Shown here: piece after piece, positions 25,451 to 34,130 of the stretch
Position numbering within the stretch: the stretch's first letter is position 1
Layout: each line of letters opens with the position of its first letter
Assembly (NCBI GenBank): GCA_023443455.1
Contig: JAEZUE010000021.1
Span: 1-51,446, forward strand
DNA length: 51,446 nucleotides
Source: Verrucomicrobiota bacterium
GTDB taxonomy: Bacteria > Verrucomicrobiota > Verrucomicrobiia > Opitutales > Opitutaceae
Direction: 5' to 3'
Program-made: the position numbers and the translations under genes
The notes under the pieces: model-generated
Database searches by the model: none
What the model saw: the letters and a program-made list of their open reading frames with translations, nothing else
What the model was told of the DNA's origin: nothing

Positions 25451-26629
25451 TCACTCCACCCGGCGCATCCGCCACCAGGCGACACCGAGGCACGCGGCGG
25501 CGAAGGCGAACAGCAGCCACGGCTCCGCGCCGAGACCACCCAGGCCGGCGCCGCGCACGAAGACGTCGAGAAATCCCTCGAGCCCCCAGCCCATCGGCGA
25601 GAACGCGGCGGCCCGCTGCATGGCCAGCGGCATCACGATCTTGGGTACCATCACGCCGCCCAGCGCCGCGAAGAGAATGTTGGTCACGCCACCGATCGTG
25701 GTCGCCTGTTCGGTCGTGCGGGCGACCGATGCCACCGCGAGCGCGAAACCGATGCCGGCCAGACTCACCGCGGTGGCCATCAACCACAGCGCCGGCCAAC
25801 TCACGTCAAGCTGCAGCGCGTCGCCGCCAAGACGCGGGACGAGAGAATGACCGACGGCAAGCATCAGCAGTGTCTGCCCGAGATTGACCGCATAGAACGG
25901 CACGACCTTGCCGGCCAGCAACGTCGCAACCGGCACGCGCAGGCTGCGCAGCCGTTGCCAGGTGCCGTGCTGCCGCTCCGCGATGAACACGTTGGAGAGC
26001 GGGATCACGACGAAGAACATCGCGAAGACCAGCCACGCCGGCACGCTCTGCTGCACCGAGGTCAGCGGGACCTCCGTCGCGCGGAAGAAACGCGTCTCCA
26101 GCAACGCCGCCGCCGCGCCCGGATCCATGTCCGGCAACTTGATACCCGAGATGCGCGCCGTGTCGCGAAACGGATCGACGAGCGCATTCACCCGTTGGGC
26201 AGCGACCACGCGCAGCACATCCGCCTGGAACGCCGCCAGCACCGCGGGCGGCAGGCCCGGCTCGGCGAGCACGGTCACGAGTGGACGCTTCGTCTCGGGA
26301 TCGGCCAACGCCTCTTCGTAGCCGGCGTCAATCAATAGCCCGAGCTGGATCTCCCTGCGGGCCAGCTGCGCCTCGAGCCCCTCGCGCGACTCCGCCACCG
26401 GCCGCGCGGCGGGCAGCGCGGCTCGCAACGCCGCCGAAGCCTCGGAGGCATCGCCGTCCCAGACCTGCCAGCGCGCCTTCTCGGCGATGCGGGGCTGGAA
26501 GGTGTCGCGAAGCGCCAATGACATCACGAGGATGAACACGGCGGGCATGACGAAGAGCACGAGCAGCCCGTGCACGTCGCGGCCGAGCGCGCGCAGCTCC
26601 TTGTGGATGGTGGCCAGCAGCGGTCTCAT
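25451..26629 (-). CDS. ABC-2 type transporter permease
   Basis: 392 residues. TM1 near residues 20-42 (GLLVLFVMPAVFILVMSLAL), a large extracytoplasmic domain (~50-215), then five helices from ~222 to the end, including AWLVFAMFFVVIPLSNVFIAE and the AGIGFALAVASVARTTEQA segment typical of ABC-2 exporters. With the ATPase encoded upstream on the same strand it forms a lipid or pigment exporter; flexirubin-type clusters usually carry such a pair. The ATPase and permease genes are separated by 154 bases containing a diverged repeat, so coupling is less tight than usual. Confidence 0.86.
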   Translation of the reverse strand: MRPLLATIHKELRALGRDVHGLLVLFVMPAVFILVMSLALRDTFQPRIAEKARWQVWDGDASEASAALRAALPAARPVAESREGLEAQLARREIQLGLLIDAGYEEALADPETKRPLVTVLAEPGLPPAVLAAFQADVLRVVAAQRVNALVDPFRDTARISGIKLPDMDPGAAAALLETRFFRATEVPLTSVQQSVPAWLVFAMFFVVIPLSNVFIAERQHGTWQRLRSLRVPVATLLAGKVVPFYAVNLGQTLLMLAVGHSLVPRLGGDALQLDVSWPALWLMATAVSLAGIGFALAVASVARTTEQATTIGGVTNILFAALGGVMVPKIVMPLAMQRAAAFSPMGWGLEGFLDVFVRGAGLGGLGAEPWLLFAFAAACLGVAWWRMRRVE

Positions 26630-26648
26630 CTCAGGGCGAAATGGATGC

Positions 26649-26770
26649 GTCGAGAGTCGAGCCGACGAGGGTCGAGCGCCGCACGTAGAAGGAAAATACC
26701 AGCAAAGCCCCAACCCAAGACCAAGCCGCAGCCGGTCCGGCACTCGTCCCTCGACACTGGTCTTTCGTCA
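26649..26770. repeat. Diverged copy of the CATTCGGTCGAG-type palindromic element
   Basis: GTCGAGAGTCGAGCCGACGA at one side and CACTCGTCCCTCGACACTGG at the other make a weak inverted repeat related to the elements at 18233, 31607 and 47343. It sits 13 bases downstream of the ABC ATPase stop. Confidence 0.5.
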
Positions 26771-26783
26771 GTCTCCTCATGGC

Positions 26784-27701
26784 TCAGTCGTCACGCAGCG
26801 AATGGTGGGTGAGTTGCAGGAAAAGATCCTCGAGGTCGCGGCAGCCCTGACGCACCGCCACCACCGGCCCCACCTCGGCGCGCACCTGCGCCAAGAGCGC
26901 CTCGAGCGTCACGGTAGCGGGCAACGCGAATTCGAGCCAACCGTCGTCGCCGGCCGTTTCGGGCAGCAGCCCGAACTCGGCCACCAACCGCGCCCGCACG
27001 CCGGCGGACAGAGGCCCGTGCACCCGCAGTTCCGCGCGCTCCGTCGCGCCGGCGAGCAGTTCGGAAAGCGGGCCGCAGCGGAGCTGGCGCCCGTGGTCGA
27101 TCACCGCCACCCGGTCCCCGATCGCCTGCACCTCCTCCATGTAGTGGGAGGCGTAGATGATCGAGCGGCCCTGTTCGCGCAACGTGCGCACCGCCGCGAG
27201 CAGGAACGCCCGCGACTGCGGGTCCACACCGACCGTGGGCTCGTCGAGCAGGAGCAATTGCGGATCACCCACCAGACCGATCGCGAGGTTGAGGCGCCGC
27301 TTCATGCCACCCGAGCACTCGCTCGCCCGCTTGCCCGCGAACGACCCGAGCCCGGCCGCCGCCAGCGCCGCCGCGATGCGCTCCCGCCGCAACGTTCCGG
27401 CCAGCCCGAGCGCACCGGCAAAGAACTCCAGATTCTCGCGACACGTGAGCGTCGGGTAGAACGCATGCTCCTGCGGCACCAGCGCGAAGCCGCCCGTCGC
27501 GGCAACCCGCGGCGCGTGCTCGATCCGGCCCGAGGCCGGCCGCCGCAGCCCCGCGATCAACGCCATCAGGGTCGACTTGCCCGCACCGTTGGGCCCGAGC
27601 AGGCCGAGCACCTCGCCAGGCCGCACCTCCAGCGACACGCCATCGACCGCCCATGGAGCGTCGGAGCGATAGCGGTAGCGAAGTTCGGAGAGACGGAGCA
27701 T
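26784..27701 (-). CDS. ABC transporter ATP-binding protein
   Basis: 305 residues. Walker A GPNGAGKST at 36-44, Q-loop VPQEHAF near 76, signature CSGGM at 129-133, Walker B LLLLDEPT at 149-156 and the switch His in YASHYMEE. The C-terminal ~90 residues are the extension common to ABC-2 exporter ATPases. Partner of the following permease gene. It is divergent from the AMP-ligase gene over a 122-base region that should carry both promoters. Confidence 0.9.
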   Translation of the reverse strand: MLRLSELRYRYRSDAPWAVDGVSLEVRPGEVLGLLGPNGAGKSTLMALIAGLRRPASGRIEHAPRVAATGGFALVPQEHAFYPTLTCRENLEFFAGALGLAGTLRRERIAAALAAAGLGSFAGKRASECSGGMKRRLNLAIGLVGDPQLLLLDEPTVGVDPQSRAFLLAAVRTLREQGRSIIYASHYMEEVQAIGDRVAVIDHGRQLRCGPLSELLAGATERAELRVHGPLSAGVRARLVAEFGLLPETAGDDGWLEFALPATVTLEALLAQVRAEVGPVVAVRQGCRDLEDLFLQLTHHSLRDD

Positions 27702-27823
27702 GGGGGAGCGTAGGGACGGCCGCGATCTCGCGCCGACGTTGCGCAGTGCAACCGTCGCCAACAACCGGAGCAAGCCGTGGTTTTTTCTCGACCGCCCGAG
27801 GCACGGCAAAAGACCCTCAAGCC

Positions 27824-29143
27824 GTGTCCCCCCACCTCCTCGACCACTGGCAGAATACCGTCCGGCAGGCGCCGGACGCCCTCGCCGTGGTCGATGGCAC
27901 GACCGGCCGGCGCTGGTCGCGCGCCGGGCTGGCGGAAGCCGCGGAGCAGTGGAGCAACACCCACGGCACCGGCACGCCGCTCGCAGGGCGCCGCGTGCTC
28001 GTCGCCGAGCCCAACGGCGCCCCGTGGTTCCACGTTTTCCTCGGGCTGCTGCGCCTCGGCGCGATCCCCATCCCCGCCGACTCGACCGAGCCGGCCGCGA
28101 CGCTGGAGGCCCAGGCCCGCACCCTGCGCGCGGCCGCGTTCTGGCACGGCGGGAAACTGCATCCACTTCCCGGATCCACACGCCAGCGGCGCGCCGACCT
28201 GTGCCTGTTCAAGCTCACCAGCGGCAGCACCGGCACGCCCAAGGCGCTGCCCTTCACGCACGCCCAGATGCTCGCCGACGGGCGCCAGATCTGCGCCTCG
28301 ATGGACATCCGCCCCGACGACCTGAACCTCGCCGTGATCCCGCTCGGGCATTCGTACGGACTCGGCAATCTCGTGGTTCCACTACTCGCACAGGGTACCG
28401 CACTGGTGTGTGTGGCGAGTCCGTTGCCGCAGGCGCTCGCCGCCGACATCGCACGCTGGCAACCCACCGTCTTCCCCGCCGTGCCCACCTTGCTGCGCGC
28501 GCTCGTCCGCAGCGAGATCGAGCCCGCCCTGCTCGCCAGTCTGCGCGTCGTGATCTCGGCCGGAGCGGTGCTACCCGCCGAGATCGCGACGGCGTTCAAC
28601 GAACGTTTCGATCGGCGCGTCCACGGCTTCTACGGCGCGAGTGAAACCGGAGGCATCACCTACGATCGCACCGGCGACGCCACATTGGCCGGCAGCGGTG
28701 TCGGCGCGCCGCTGGTCGGCGTGACGCTCCACTTCCGGCGCGGGCAACGCTTCACCGTCGAGAGCCCTGCCGTCGGCGGCGACGGGCGCTTCTCTCCCGC
28801 CGACCGGGCCGAGCTCGACGCCTCGGGCAGTCTCGTGCTGCTCGGCCGCGCCGGCCGCACGGTGAAGATCGCCGGGCGCCGCCTCGATCTCGCGGAAGTG
28901 GAGAACGCCCTGCTCCGCCTGCCCGGCGTGCGCGCGGCCTGCGTGCTACCGCATCCACACCGCCCCGACGCCTTGGCCGCGGCGGTGGCCAGCGACCGCG
29001 GTGGCGCCGAGTTGCGCACGGAACTGCAGGCGCGGCTCGCGCCGTGGAAGGTGCCCGCGCGGATTCTCGCGCAGCCGGATCTGCCCGTCACCGAACGCGG
29101 CAAGACCGACCGCAAAGCCGTGGCGAAGCTGCTGGCGGGGTAA
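27824..29143 (+). CDS. AMP-dependent ligase (aryl/acyl-activating enzyme) of the polyene cluster
   Basis: 439 residues from GTG 27824. ANL superfamily: P-loop LTSGSTGTPK at 131-140, GFYGASETGG, and the C-terminal catalytic Lys region ERGKTDRKAVAKLL. It is short for an acyl-CoA synthetase (usually 500-560), as are the ApeH-like ligases that load 4-hydroxybenzoate-type starters onto ACP. The chorismatase gene converging on its 3' end supports a hydroxybenzoate substrate. The frame extends upstream to 27653, but that part overlaps the divergent ATPase gene and is not protein-like. Confidence 0.85.
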   Translation: MSPHLLDHWQNTVRQAPDALAVVDGTTGRRWSRAGLAEAAEQWSNTHGTGTPLAGRRVLVAEPNGAPWFHVFLGLLRLGAIPIPADSTEPAATLEAQARTLRAAAFWHGGKLHPLPGSTRQRRADLCLFKLTSGSTGTPKALPFTHAQMLADGRQICASMDIRPDDLNLAVIPLGHSYGLGNLVVPLLAQGTALVCVASPLPQALAADIARWQPTVFPAVPTLLRALVRSEIEPALLASLRVVISAGAVLPAEIATAFNERFDRRVHGFYGASETGGITYDRTGDATLAGSGVGAPLVGVTLHFRRGQRFTVESPAVGGDGRFSPADRAELDASGSLVLLGRAGRTVKIAGRRLDLAEVENALLRLPGVRAACVLPHPHRPDALAAAVASDRGGAELRTELQARLAPWKVPARILAQPDLPVTERGKTDRKAVAKLLAG

Positions 29144-29163
29144 GGCAGACACGCCTCTCGGCC

Positions 29164-29250
29164 GTGGCGCGGGCCTCCGTGCCTGCGTGTTGGATCGCGC
29201 CGCAGAGACTCACAGAGTCGAACACCGCAGGCCGGGACGCCTGCGCCACG
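29164..29250. repeat. Inverted repeat of the GTGGCGCAGGCGTCCC family
   Basis: GTGGCGCGGGCCTCCGTGCC at the left and an inverted near-copy ending GACGCCTGCGCCAC at the right, between two convergent genes. The same GTGGCGCAGGCGTCCCTGCC unit recurs inside the tandem repeat at 47.03-47.28 kb. The rest of the 196-base gap holds nothing recognisable. Confidence 0.65.
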
Positions 29251-29339
29251 TCGAAGACGACCGACAAGCCGTAGGGCGTGCCTTCAGGCCGCCCAGTTGG
29301 ACGCGATCAGACAGAGCGGGCTGAAGCACCGCCCCACGT

Positions 29340-30263
29340 TCACGCCGTCGCCACGCCGAACAGCGTCGCCTCGATCTCGACGTCGAGTCCGGCACGGCAG
29401 ACATCGGAACGCAGATACACGACCTGATCCTCCGGAGTGACGAGCTCGCGCTCGAGCACTGAGCGCACGTACGGGAGATCGCCGGCATGGCGCAGGTAGA
29501 CCTTGAAGTGGCGCCGCTCGGCGCGCCCGCACGCCAGATCCGGGCCGACGCGGCACGCCTCGGAGATCACCGCGAGATTCTCCAGCGTGCAGGCGAGCTG
29601 GGGCACGATCTCGTGCGGCGCGACCGTCGCGTGTCCGCGGATCGCCGCCGTGCCGGAAATGAAAACATCCGAACAGCCACCTTTACCGGCGACCACGGTC
29701 GCGCGGGCGAAGGTCGGCGAGCGGGGGCCGTGCTCAACCGGGTAACGATACGCGGGCACCTGCTGCGGATTCTCGACATGCCAGGCATCGCCCTCGGTCG
29801 CAGCAAAGAACGCCACGAGCTGCTCGCCATCGGTGCCGACCGCCGAGGCCGCGGGCACGAAACCATGGAAGTCGCTACCGAACGCCGCCTCGAAAGCGAG
29901 CGAGCGCCCGCGACTGAAGGCGCGGTAACGTTCAAGTCCGCCATCCTCCGGTAGGTTGATCGTCGGCACGTAATGCCAGACCCGAGCCAAACGCCGGCGC
30001 CCAACGATCTGGAAAAGGTCGTCGTAGAGCGCACGGGTTGCCGGCTCGGCCCCGGACGTCACATGAACCGAGGCGGCGCCCAACAGCCAGGGACCGTCCC
30101 GATACAGCGTCCACGCGCCCGCACGTCGATCGAACACCCCGCCACGGAGGACCGATTCGATCGGATCTCCGTGCAAAACAGGCAACCCGGTCGACCAGAG
30201 AGGGGCGCGCGAGGCTCCGAACGAAACCTGCAGGTTCTGGCGTGTTTTCTCCGGCTGAGGCAT
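29340..30263 (-). CDS. Chorismatase of the FkbO/Hyg5/XanB2 family
   Basis: 307 residues. Two RidA-like halves as in chorismatases; family marks are VWHYVPTINLPEDGGLERYR and SRGRSLAFEAAFG in the middle, CTLENLAVISEACR, and DVEIEATLFG at the end, where E296/E298 includes the expected catalytic Glu. FkbO-type enzymes hydrolyse chorismate to a dihydroxycyclohexadiene acid, Hyg5 makes 3-hydroxybenzoate, and XanB2 makes 3- and 4-hydroxybenzoate for xanthomonadin aryl polyenes. Next to an AMP ligase and polyene genes, the XanB2-like role (supplying the aryl starter) is most likely; subtype cannot be fixed by eye. The upstream small gene ends 14 bases before its start, so they are probably co-transcribed. 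Confidence 0.82.
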   Translation of the reverse strand: MPQPEKTRQNLQVSFGASRAPLWSTGLPVLHGDPIESVLRGGVFDRRAGAWTLYRDGPWLLGAASVHVTSGAEPATRALYDDLFQIVGRRRLARVWHYVPTINLPEDGGLERYRAFSRGRSLAFEAAFGSDFHGFVPAASAVGTDGEQLVAFFAATEGDAWHVENPQQVPAYRYPVEHGPRSPTFARATVVAGKGGCSDVFISGTAAIRGHATVAPHEIVPQLACTLENLAVISEACRVGPDLACGRAERRHFKVYLRHAGDLPYVRSVLERELVTPEDQVVYLRSDVCRAGLDVEIEATLFGVATA

Positions 30264-30277
30264 TTCGGCGGGAGCGA

Positions 30278-30748
30278 TCAGTCGCCCGATCCTGCACTCG
30301 GCTCTGCCGGTGCGGGCGAAAGCCTGTCGGCCACATCGCGGGCGAGGTTGGCCAACCACTGGCTCTCCTTCTTGTGCAACTTCGCCGCCGGGCCCTGGCC
30401 TTGAACCCAGAGTTCGATCTTCCCGGGCTGCAGCTTGACCGTCAGCGCAACCATCACCGGCTGGCGCGCGTAGAACGCGATCACGCGGTCCGGCTCGTCC
30501 TTCACATGGACAAGCCAGCGTCGCGCTTCCAACGACTGAAGCACCGCCGCTTTCACCTGTTCGACAGATGTCTCGGCGGGGGCTTCAACCGTTCGGTCCA
30601 AGCGAAGATCCTCGACGAGATACTCCTTCGGCGAAACCGACTCGCCAGCGGCGTCACCTTCGTCGGCCGCGTGCGTCGGGATAACCGCACCGACACTCAG
30701 CAGGGCGGCAACAAGTAGCAGACAGCGTGGGGGCGACAGGAACATCAT
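30278..30748 (-). CDS. Small exported protein of unknown function
   Basis: 156 residues (two adjacent ATGs, 30748 and 30745). Signal peptide with core CLLLVAALLSVGAVI, cut after THA near residue 27. The mature part shows one alpha/beta unit: EQVKAAVLQSLEARRWLVH, DRVIAFYAR, MVALTVKLQPGKIELWVQG, a pattern seen in small periplasmic proteins. I do not recognise the family. Its position directly before the chorismatase gene suggests shared expression rather than a proven pathway role. Confidence 0.6.
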   Translation of the reverse strand: MMFLSPPRCLLLVAALLSVGAVIPTHAADEGDAAGESVSPKEYLVEDLRLDRTVEAPAETSVEQVKAAVLQSLEARRWLVHVKDEPDRVIAFYARQPVMVALTVKLQPGKIELWVQGQGPAAKLHKKESQWLANLARDVADRLSPAPAEPSAGSGD

Positions 30749-30808
30749 TCGGTGATGAAGACATCCGGGTTCGGAGCGGCAAGAGCTTTGTCGGAACCAC
30801 GCCGGCCC

Positions 30809-31534
30809 TCAGCCGGACGAGACCGTATCGCTCGACTCTTCCGCGGCCACCGACCGGTTCAGGGCCGCTACTGCGCGCCGCTTTCGCCAAAGGTGCACGC
30901 CAGCCCCAAACAACCCGACCGCAGCCGCGCCCCACAAGGCATGCCGCATGTGCCCCTTGAACAAGGCATCGCCGCAAATGATCGTCCCGGAGATGTAGCC
31001 GGCAGGCAGGAGGGTCGACACGACAAGATACGGCACCAGCGGCAGCCGCATCAGTCCGAGCACATAGCTTTGGGTCCAAAACGGCAGCCCGGGCATGAGA
31101 CGCACAAGCCACACAATCTGCCAGTCACTGCCCTGCGGGAGTTCCGGCAATCGGTAGCCAAGTCGCTCCAACAAGCGCAAGATCACGGGCCGCAACCAAC
31201 GGGATGCGAGCGCGTAGGACAGGGCAACATTGGAGAGCACCGCCGCCACCGCACAGGCGATCACGGTCGGCACGCCGAGGACCGGTCCAAACGCCGGCCC
31301 CGCCACCAGCGAAAACGGCAGCAACGGGAAGCCGAACGCGGGCAGCACAGCCATGCCGACAAAGAACACCACCGGACCGGCGGCCTGCAGGGCAGCGACA
31401 AAACTCGCGGCAGCATCCCGCAAATTCCCCCGGGACAGCGTCAGGAACACCGCGATCCCCACAGCCGCGACCACGACCGCGCTCCAGAAAAGGCGGCGGC
31501 GCAGGGCCAATGAAAAAGGCGGCGATGGTGGCAT
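30809..31534 (-). CDS. TVP38/TMEM64 (DedA-like) family membrane protein
   Basis: 241 residues. The hallmark VLPAFGFPLLPFSLVAGPAFG re-entrant segment is present (residues ~70-90), with further helices at ~24-42, ~95-115 and ~165-215, and the RLMPGLPFWTQSYVLGL signature of VTT-domain proteins. These act in lipid scrambling or in small-molecule or ion movement; the exact role is not known here. I used ATG 31534; the frame continues to the repeat element beginning at 31607, where another ATG is probably spurious. A second paralogue lies at 46197-46874. Confidence 0.82.
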   Translation of the reverse strand: MPPSPPFSLALRRRLFWSAVVVAAVGIAVFLTLSRGNLRDAAASFVAALQAAGPVVFFVGMAVLPAFGFPLLPFSLVAGPAFGPVLGVPTVIACAVAAVLSNVALSYALASRWLRPVILRLLERLGYRLPELPQGSDWQIVWLVRLMPGLPFWTQSYVLGLMRLPLVPYLVVSTLLPAGYISGTIICGDALFKGHMRHALWGAAAVGLFGAGVHLWRKRRAVAALNRSVAAEESSDTVSSG

Positions 31535-31606
31535 CGCCGCCCAAAGTGCCTCCGGCCGGGCGCCCGAGGCAAGACCGGCCTGCGAGCGACGCGCCTCAGT
31601 GGTGAC

Positions 31607-31747
31607 CATTCGGTCGAGTGCCGAGAGGCGAGCGACGAGCGGCCGAGCGCCAATCCAATTGTGCACAAGGCGATTGCCCGAGGGGGCTCTCGATCTGCCT
31701 CCGAAACTCCGGCCCTCGACGCTCGTCCCTCGTCTCTCGACTGAATG
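31607..31747. repeat. 141-bp palindromic element (CATTCGGTCGAG family), copy 2
   Basis: Ends CATTCGGTCGAG and CTCGACTGAATG are inverse copies at 11 of 12 positions; the inner arms contain CGAGAGGCGAGCGACGAGCG and CTCGACGCTCGTCCCTCGTC. It lies 8 bases downstream of the stop of the OmlA-like gene, the same place as the other copies relative to their upstream gene. Confidence 0.75.
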
Positions 31748-31755
31748 ACTACGCT

Positions 31756-32343
31756 TCAGTCGATCCCGCGACCCTCGACCAGCTTGCCGTCGGCGAAGAC
31801 CAACGTCTGCACGACGACCCGGCTCGGCCAATACTGCCAGCGGTCGCTCCTCAGCACCGGGGTCTTGTGGGCCGGCGGAAAACCGCGCGCCATGAGCACC
31901 TCGTCCTTGGTCATGCCGAGGCGCATGGTCCCGCTCTTGATCGCGTTGGCCATGGCCTCGTCGCAGTCGTCGAGATCGATCGGGTCTGCGGAGAGCATGC
32001 GGCGGGAAATCTCCCGCATGTCGCACTTGGTGTACTTGGCCACGTTGTCCACCTTCACCGTCTCACCGGTCTCCTCGATCTCGAGGACCAGCTTGCTCGG
32101 GGTCGCCACAACGACGGTAATCTTCGAGTTGATCGGCACGAGCGTGCCGCGCCAATAGTTGGTGGTGATATGCTTGCCATCCTCGTACATGAAGCAATGG
32201 CGGGCGTAGTACTCCTTGCCGGCCTCGGGGTACTCGGACTTGGCGACGGCCTCGGCGAAGGCGATGGAACCTCCGGCAAACGCGGAGCCGACGAGCCCGC
32301 TCAACGCGAGCAACAGCGGAAGAACACGAAAGATCGAACGCAT
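31756..32343 (-). CDS. Exported protein with an OmlA/SmpA-like C terminus
   Basis: 195 residues with a signal peptide (RVLPLLLALSGLVGSAFA). The middle part is charged beta structure (INSKITVVVATPSKLVLEIE), and the last ~60 residues (LGMTKDEVLMARGFPPAHKT, then WQYWPSRVVVQTLVFADGKL) resemble the BamE/SmpA-OmlA fold, which is common in proteins bound to the envelope. No Cys lipobox is seen. Function unknown. Confidence 0.65.
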   Translation of the reverse strand: MRSIFRVLPLLLALSGLVGSAFAGGSIAFAEAVAKSEYPEAGKEYYARHCFMYEDGKHITTNYWRGTLVPINSKITVVVATPSKLVLEIEETGETVKVDNVAKYTKCDMREISRRMLSADPIDLDDCDEAMANAIKSGTMRLGMTKDEVLMARGFPPAHKTPVLRSDRWQYWPSRVVVQTLVFADGKLVEGRGID

Positions 32344-32499
32344 GGAATTTCGGTGTTGGACGTACGGACCGGGGCGGAGGGTTGGCTGCGACGCCGGCGG
32401 CCGCCCCATCCGGCCGGTGTCGGAAGGCGAAAGCGTGCAAAGACTCCCGACGCGCGCAAACGGTTTGTGGTCGATCCGGCCCGAACGGCCGGGCGCGCG

Positions 32500-33438
32500 T
32501 CACGCCGGCAGATCCTTCGCCCGAATCACACACACCGCCGTGGTCCCGTCGGCGTGCTCCGGCCAGTCGAAGGGCAGGTCGGGAAACTCCTCCGTGAGCA
32601 ACGGGCGCAGGCCGCCGAGCTCGATCGCGAGCACGCCCTGCGGCGTGAGGTGCGCGCGCGCCTCGCGCACGATGCGCCGCACCAGATCCATGCCGTCGGT
32701 GCCGCCGTCGAGCGCGAGCCGCGGCTCGTGTTTGAGCTCCGGCGACAGGCCGTCGCAGAGCGCCGCGGGCTCGTAGGGCGGGTTCGCCACGATCAGGTCG
32801 AAGCGTTCGTTCTCCACCGCACCGAAGAGATCCCCCTGCCGCAGTTCCATGCGGTCGGAAAGATGGTGCAGCAGGATGTTGTGCTCGGCGACGTCGAGCG
32901 CCTCGTTCGAGATGTCGGTGGCCGACACCGTCGCGCCGGCATAGCGCTGCGCGAGCAGGATCGCGAGGCAGCCGCTGCCGGTACACAATTCCAGGATACG
33001 CTTGGGCTGACGCCGCCCGAGCCAGGCGCCGAGGCCCGGTTCCTCCTGGATCAACTCCACGAAATACGAGCGCGGGATGAGCACGTTCTCGTTGACCGCG
33101 AAACGTTGGCCGCCGAGCCAGGCCTCGCCGGTGAGATAGGCCAGCGGCACGCGCTCGACCACTCGGCGGGCCAGCAGCGCCTTGACCTCGGCGATCTCGG
33201 TTTTCGTGAGCCGCGCGGCGAGAAACGGCTGCACGTCCTCGTCGAGGTGCAGCGCCCATTTGACCAGCGCGAGCGCCTCGTCGCCGGCGTGCGGTGTGCC
33301 CTGCGCGAACTCCAGCTCCTCGCGATTGAAGAGCGACACCGCGAAACGCAGCCAGTCCCCGAGCGTGACGAACGACTCGGTACCCTTGAAGAGCGCGGCG
33401 GCGCGGGAGGAGGATGTCCGGCGGGACGGGGAGGCCAT
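32500..33438 (-). CDS. prmB: Glutamine N5-methyltransferase of the PrmB/HemK family
   Basis: 312 residues, the size of E. coli PrmB (310). The SAM-binding motif ELCTGSGCLA is at 150-159, the acidic ATDISNEA strand end follows near 173-180, and NPPY at 219-222 binds the substrate glutamine side chain. PrmB methylates ribosomal protein uL3; PrmC methylates release factors. The ~120-residue N-terminal helical domain and PRSYFVELI before the SAM domain favour PrmB. It is a housekeeping gene between the accessory blocks. Confidence 0.82.
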   Translation of the reverse strand: MASPSRRTSSSRAAALFKGTESFVTLGDWLRFAVSLFNREELEFAQGTPHAGDEALALVKWALHLDEDVQPFLAARLTKTEIAEVKALLARRVVERVPLAYLTGEAWLGGQRFAVNENVLIPRSYFVELIQEEPGLGAWLGRRQPKRILELCTGSGCLAILLAQRYAGATVSATDISNEALDVAEHNILLHHLSDRMELRQGDLFGAVENERFDLIVANPPYEPAALCDGLSPELKHEPRLALDGGTDGMDLVRRIVREARAHLTPQGVLAIELGGLRPLLTEEFPDLPFDWPEHADGTTAVCVIRAKDLPA

Positions 33439-33560
33439 GGTGCCCGCACTCAAACCCGCCGCGCGATCCGGGTCGAGCCTGTGCTGAGGACCGCGATGGC
33501 ACGGCACGTCGCGGAGCATCCCTAATCCCTCAGGTTCTCCGGTGCACCACCCCTCTCCGT

Positions 33561-33590
33561 TTGACCTTCGGGCGCGCAAGTATCTCATAC
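33561..33590 (+). promoter_or_regulatory. Possible sigma70-like promoter of the toxin-antitoxin pair
   Basis: TTGACC at 33561 and TCTCAT or CTCATA about 16-17 bases further on, roughly 20 bases ahead of the antitoxin start. The -10 is poor; offered as a guess. Confidence 0.25.
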
Positions 33591-33609
33591 CCCCCAAGCC
33601 CTCTCAGCC

Positions 33610-33837
33610 ATGGATCAAGCAACTCTCGAAAGCGAAGCGATGCGGCTCAACCCGCAACAGCGCGCACTTCTCGCCGACGCGTTGCTGGTCAGCCTTGACG
33701 ACAAAGAAACCAAAACGGTGGAAGCCGCATGGGCCTGCGAAGCCGAACTCCGCCGGGCGGCCTTCCTTCGTGGTGAGATGCAGGCGGAAGAAGGACCAGC
33801 CGTAGTGGCAAAATTGCGAGCCAAGCTAGACCGATGA
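33610..33837 (+). CDS. Antitoxin, putative addiction module component family
   Basis: 75 residues. The N-terminal MDQATLESEAMRLNPQQRAL LADALL pattern (helix with LxPxxRAxLxxxLLxSL) is typical of the short antitoxins paired with ParE/RelE toxins. The acidic, Glu/Ala-rich C terminus would neutralise the toxin. Its stop overlaps the toxin start as ATGA. Such antitoxins usually repress their own promoter. Confidence 0.8.
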   Translation: MDQATLESEAMRLNPQQRALLADALLVSLDDKETKTVEAAWACEAELRRAAFLRGEMQAEEGPAVVAKLRAKLDR

Positions 33838-34130
33838 GGTACCGGCTACTTGAGCCCGCCCAGGTGGAACTGGCTGCAGCAGTCGAGTACTACGAACACG
33901 AGTCCGCAGGGCTGGGCGAACGATTCCTCGACGAGTTCGAACTCACGATGGATCGCATCCTTCGCTATCCTCTCGCTTGGGCGCAAATCTCGGAAAACCA
34001 CCGCCGGTGCCGAACGAGGCGGTTCCCCTTTGGCGTGGTCTATTTCCTCGATGGTGACGTGGTGGTGGTTTCGGCCGTGATGCACCTCCACCGCCACCCT
34101 GATTCATGGCAACGCCCCGCGCGTCAGTAG
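33834..34130 (+). CDS. ParE/RelE-family toxin
   Basis: 98 residues. YRLLEPAQVELAAAVEYYE at the start and FPFGVVYFLDGDVVVVSAVMHLHRHP at the end give the alpha/beta RelE/ParE fold; the C-terminal R-x-P-x-W tail is usual for ParE-like members. Target (gyrase or ribosome) cannot be told. Coupled to the antitoxin gene. Confidence 0.8.
   Translation: MRYRLLEPAQVELAAAVEYYEHESAGLGERFLDEFELTMDRILRYPLAWAQISENHRRCRTRRFPFGVVYFLDGDVVVVSAVMHLHRHPDSWQRPARQ

Noticed and set aside
27738..27752. Small inverted repeat GTTGC/GCAAC between the ABC ATPase and AMP-ligase genes as an operator
   Set aside because: Five-base arms with a five-base spacer are too common by chance to call a site.
31535..31609. Longer start for the TVP38-type protein at an ATG within the repeat element
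   Set aside because: The added residues derive partly from the CATTCGG-type repeat and the membrane protein starts well at 31534.
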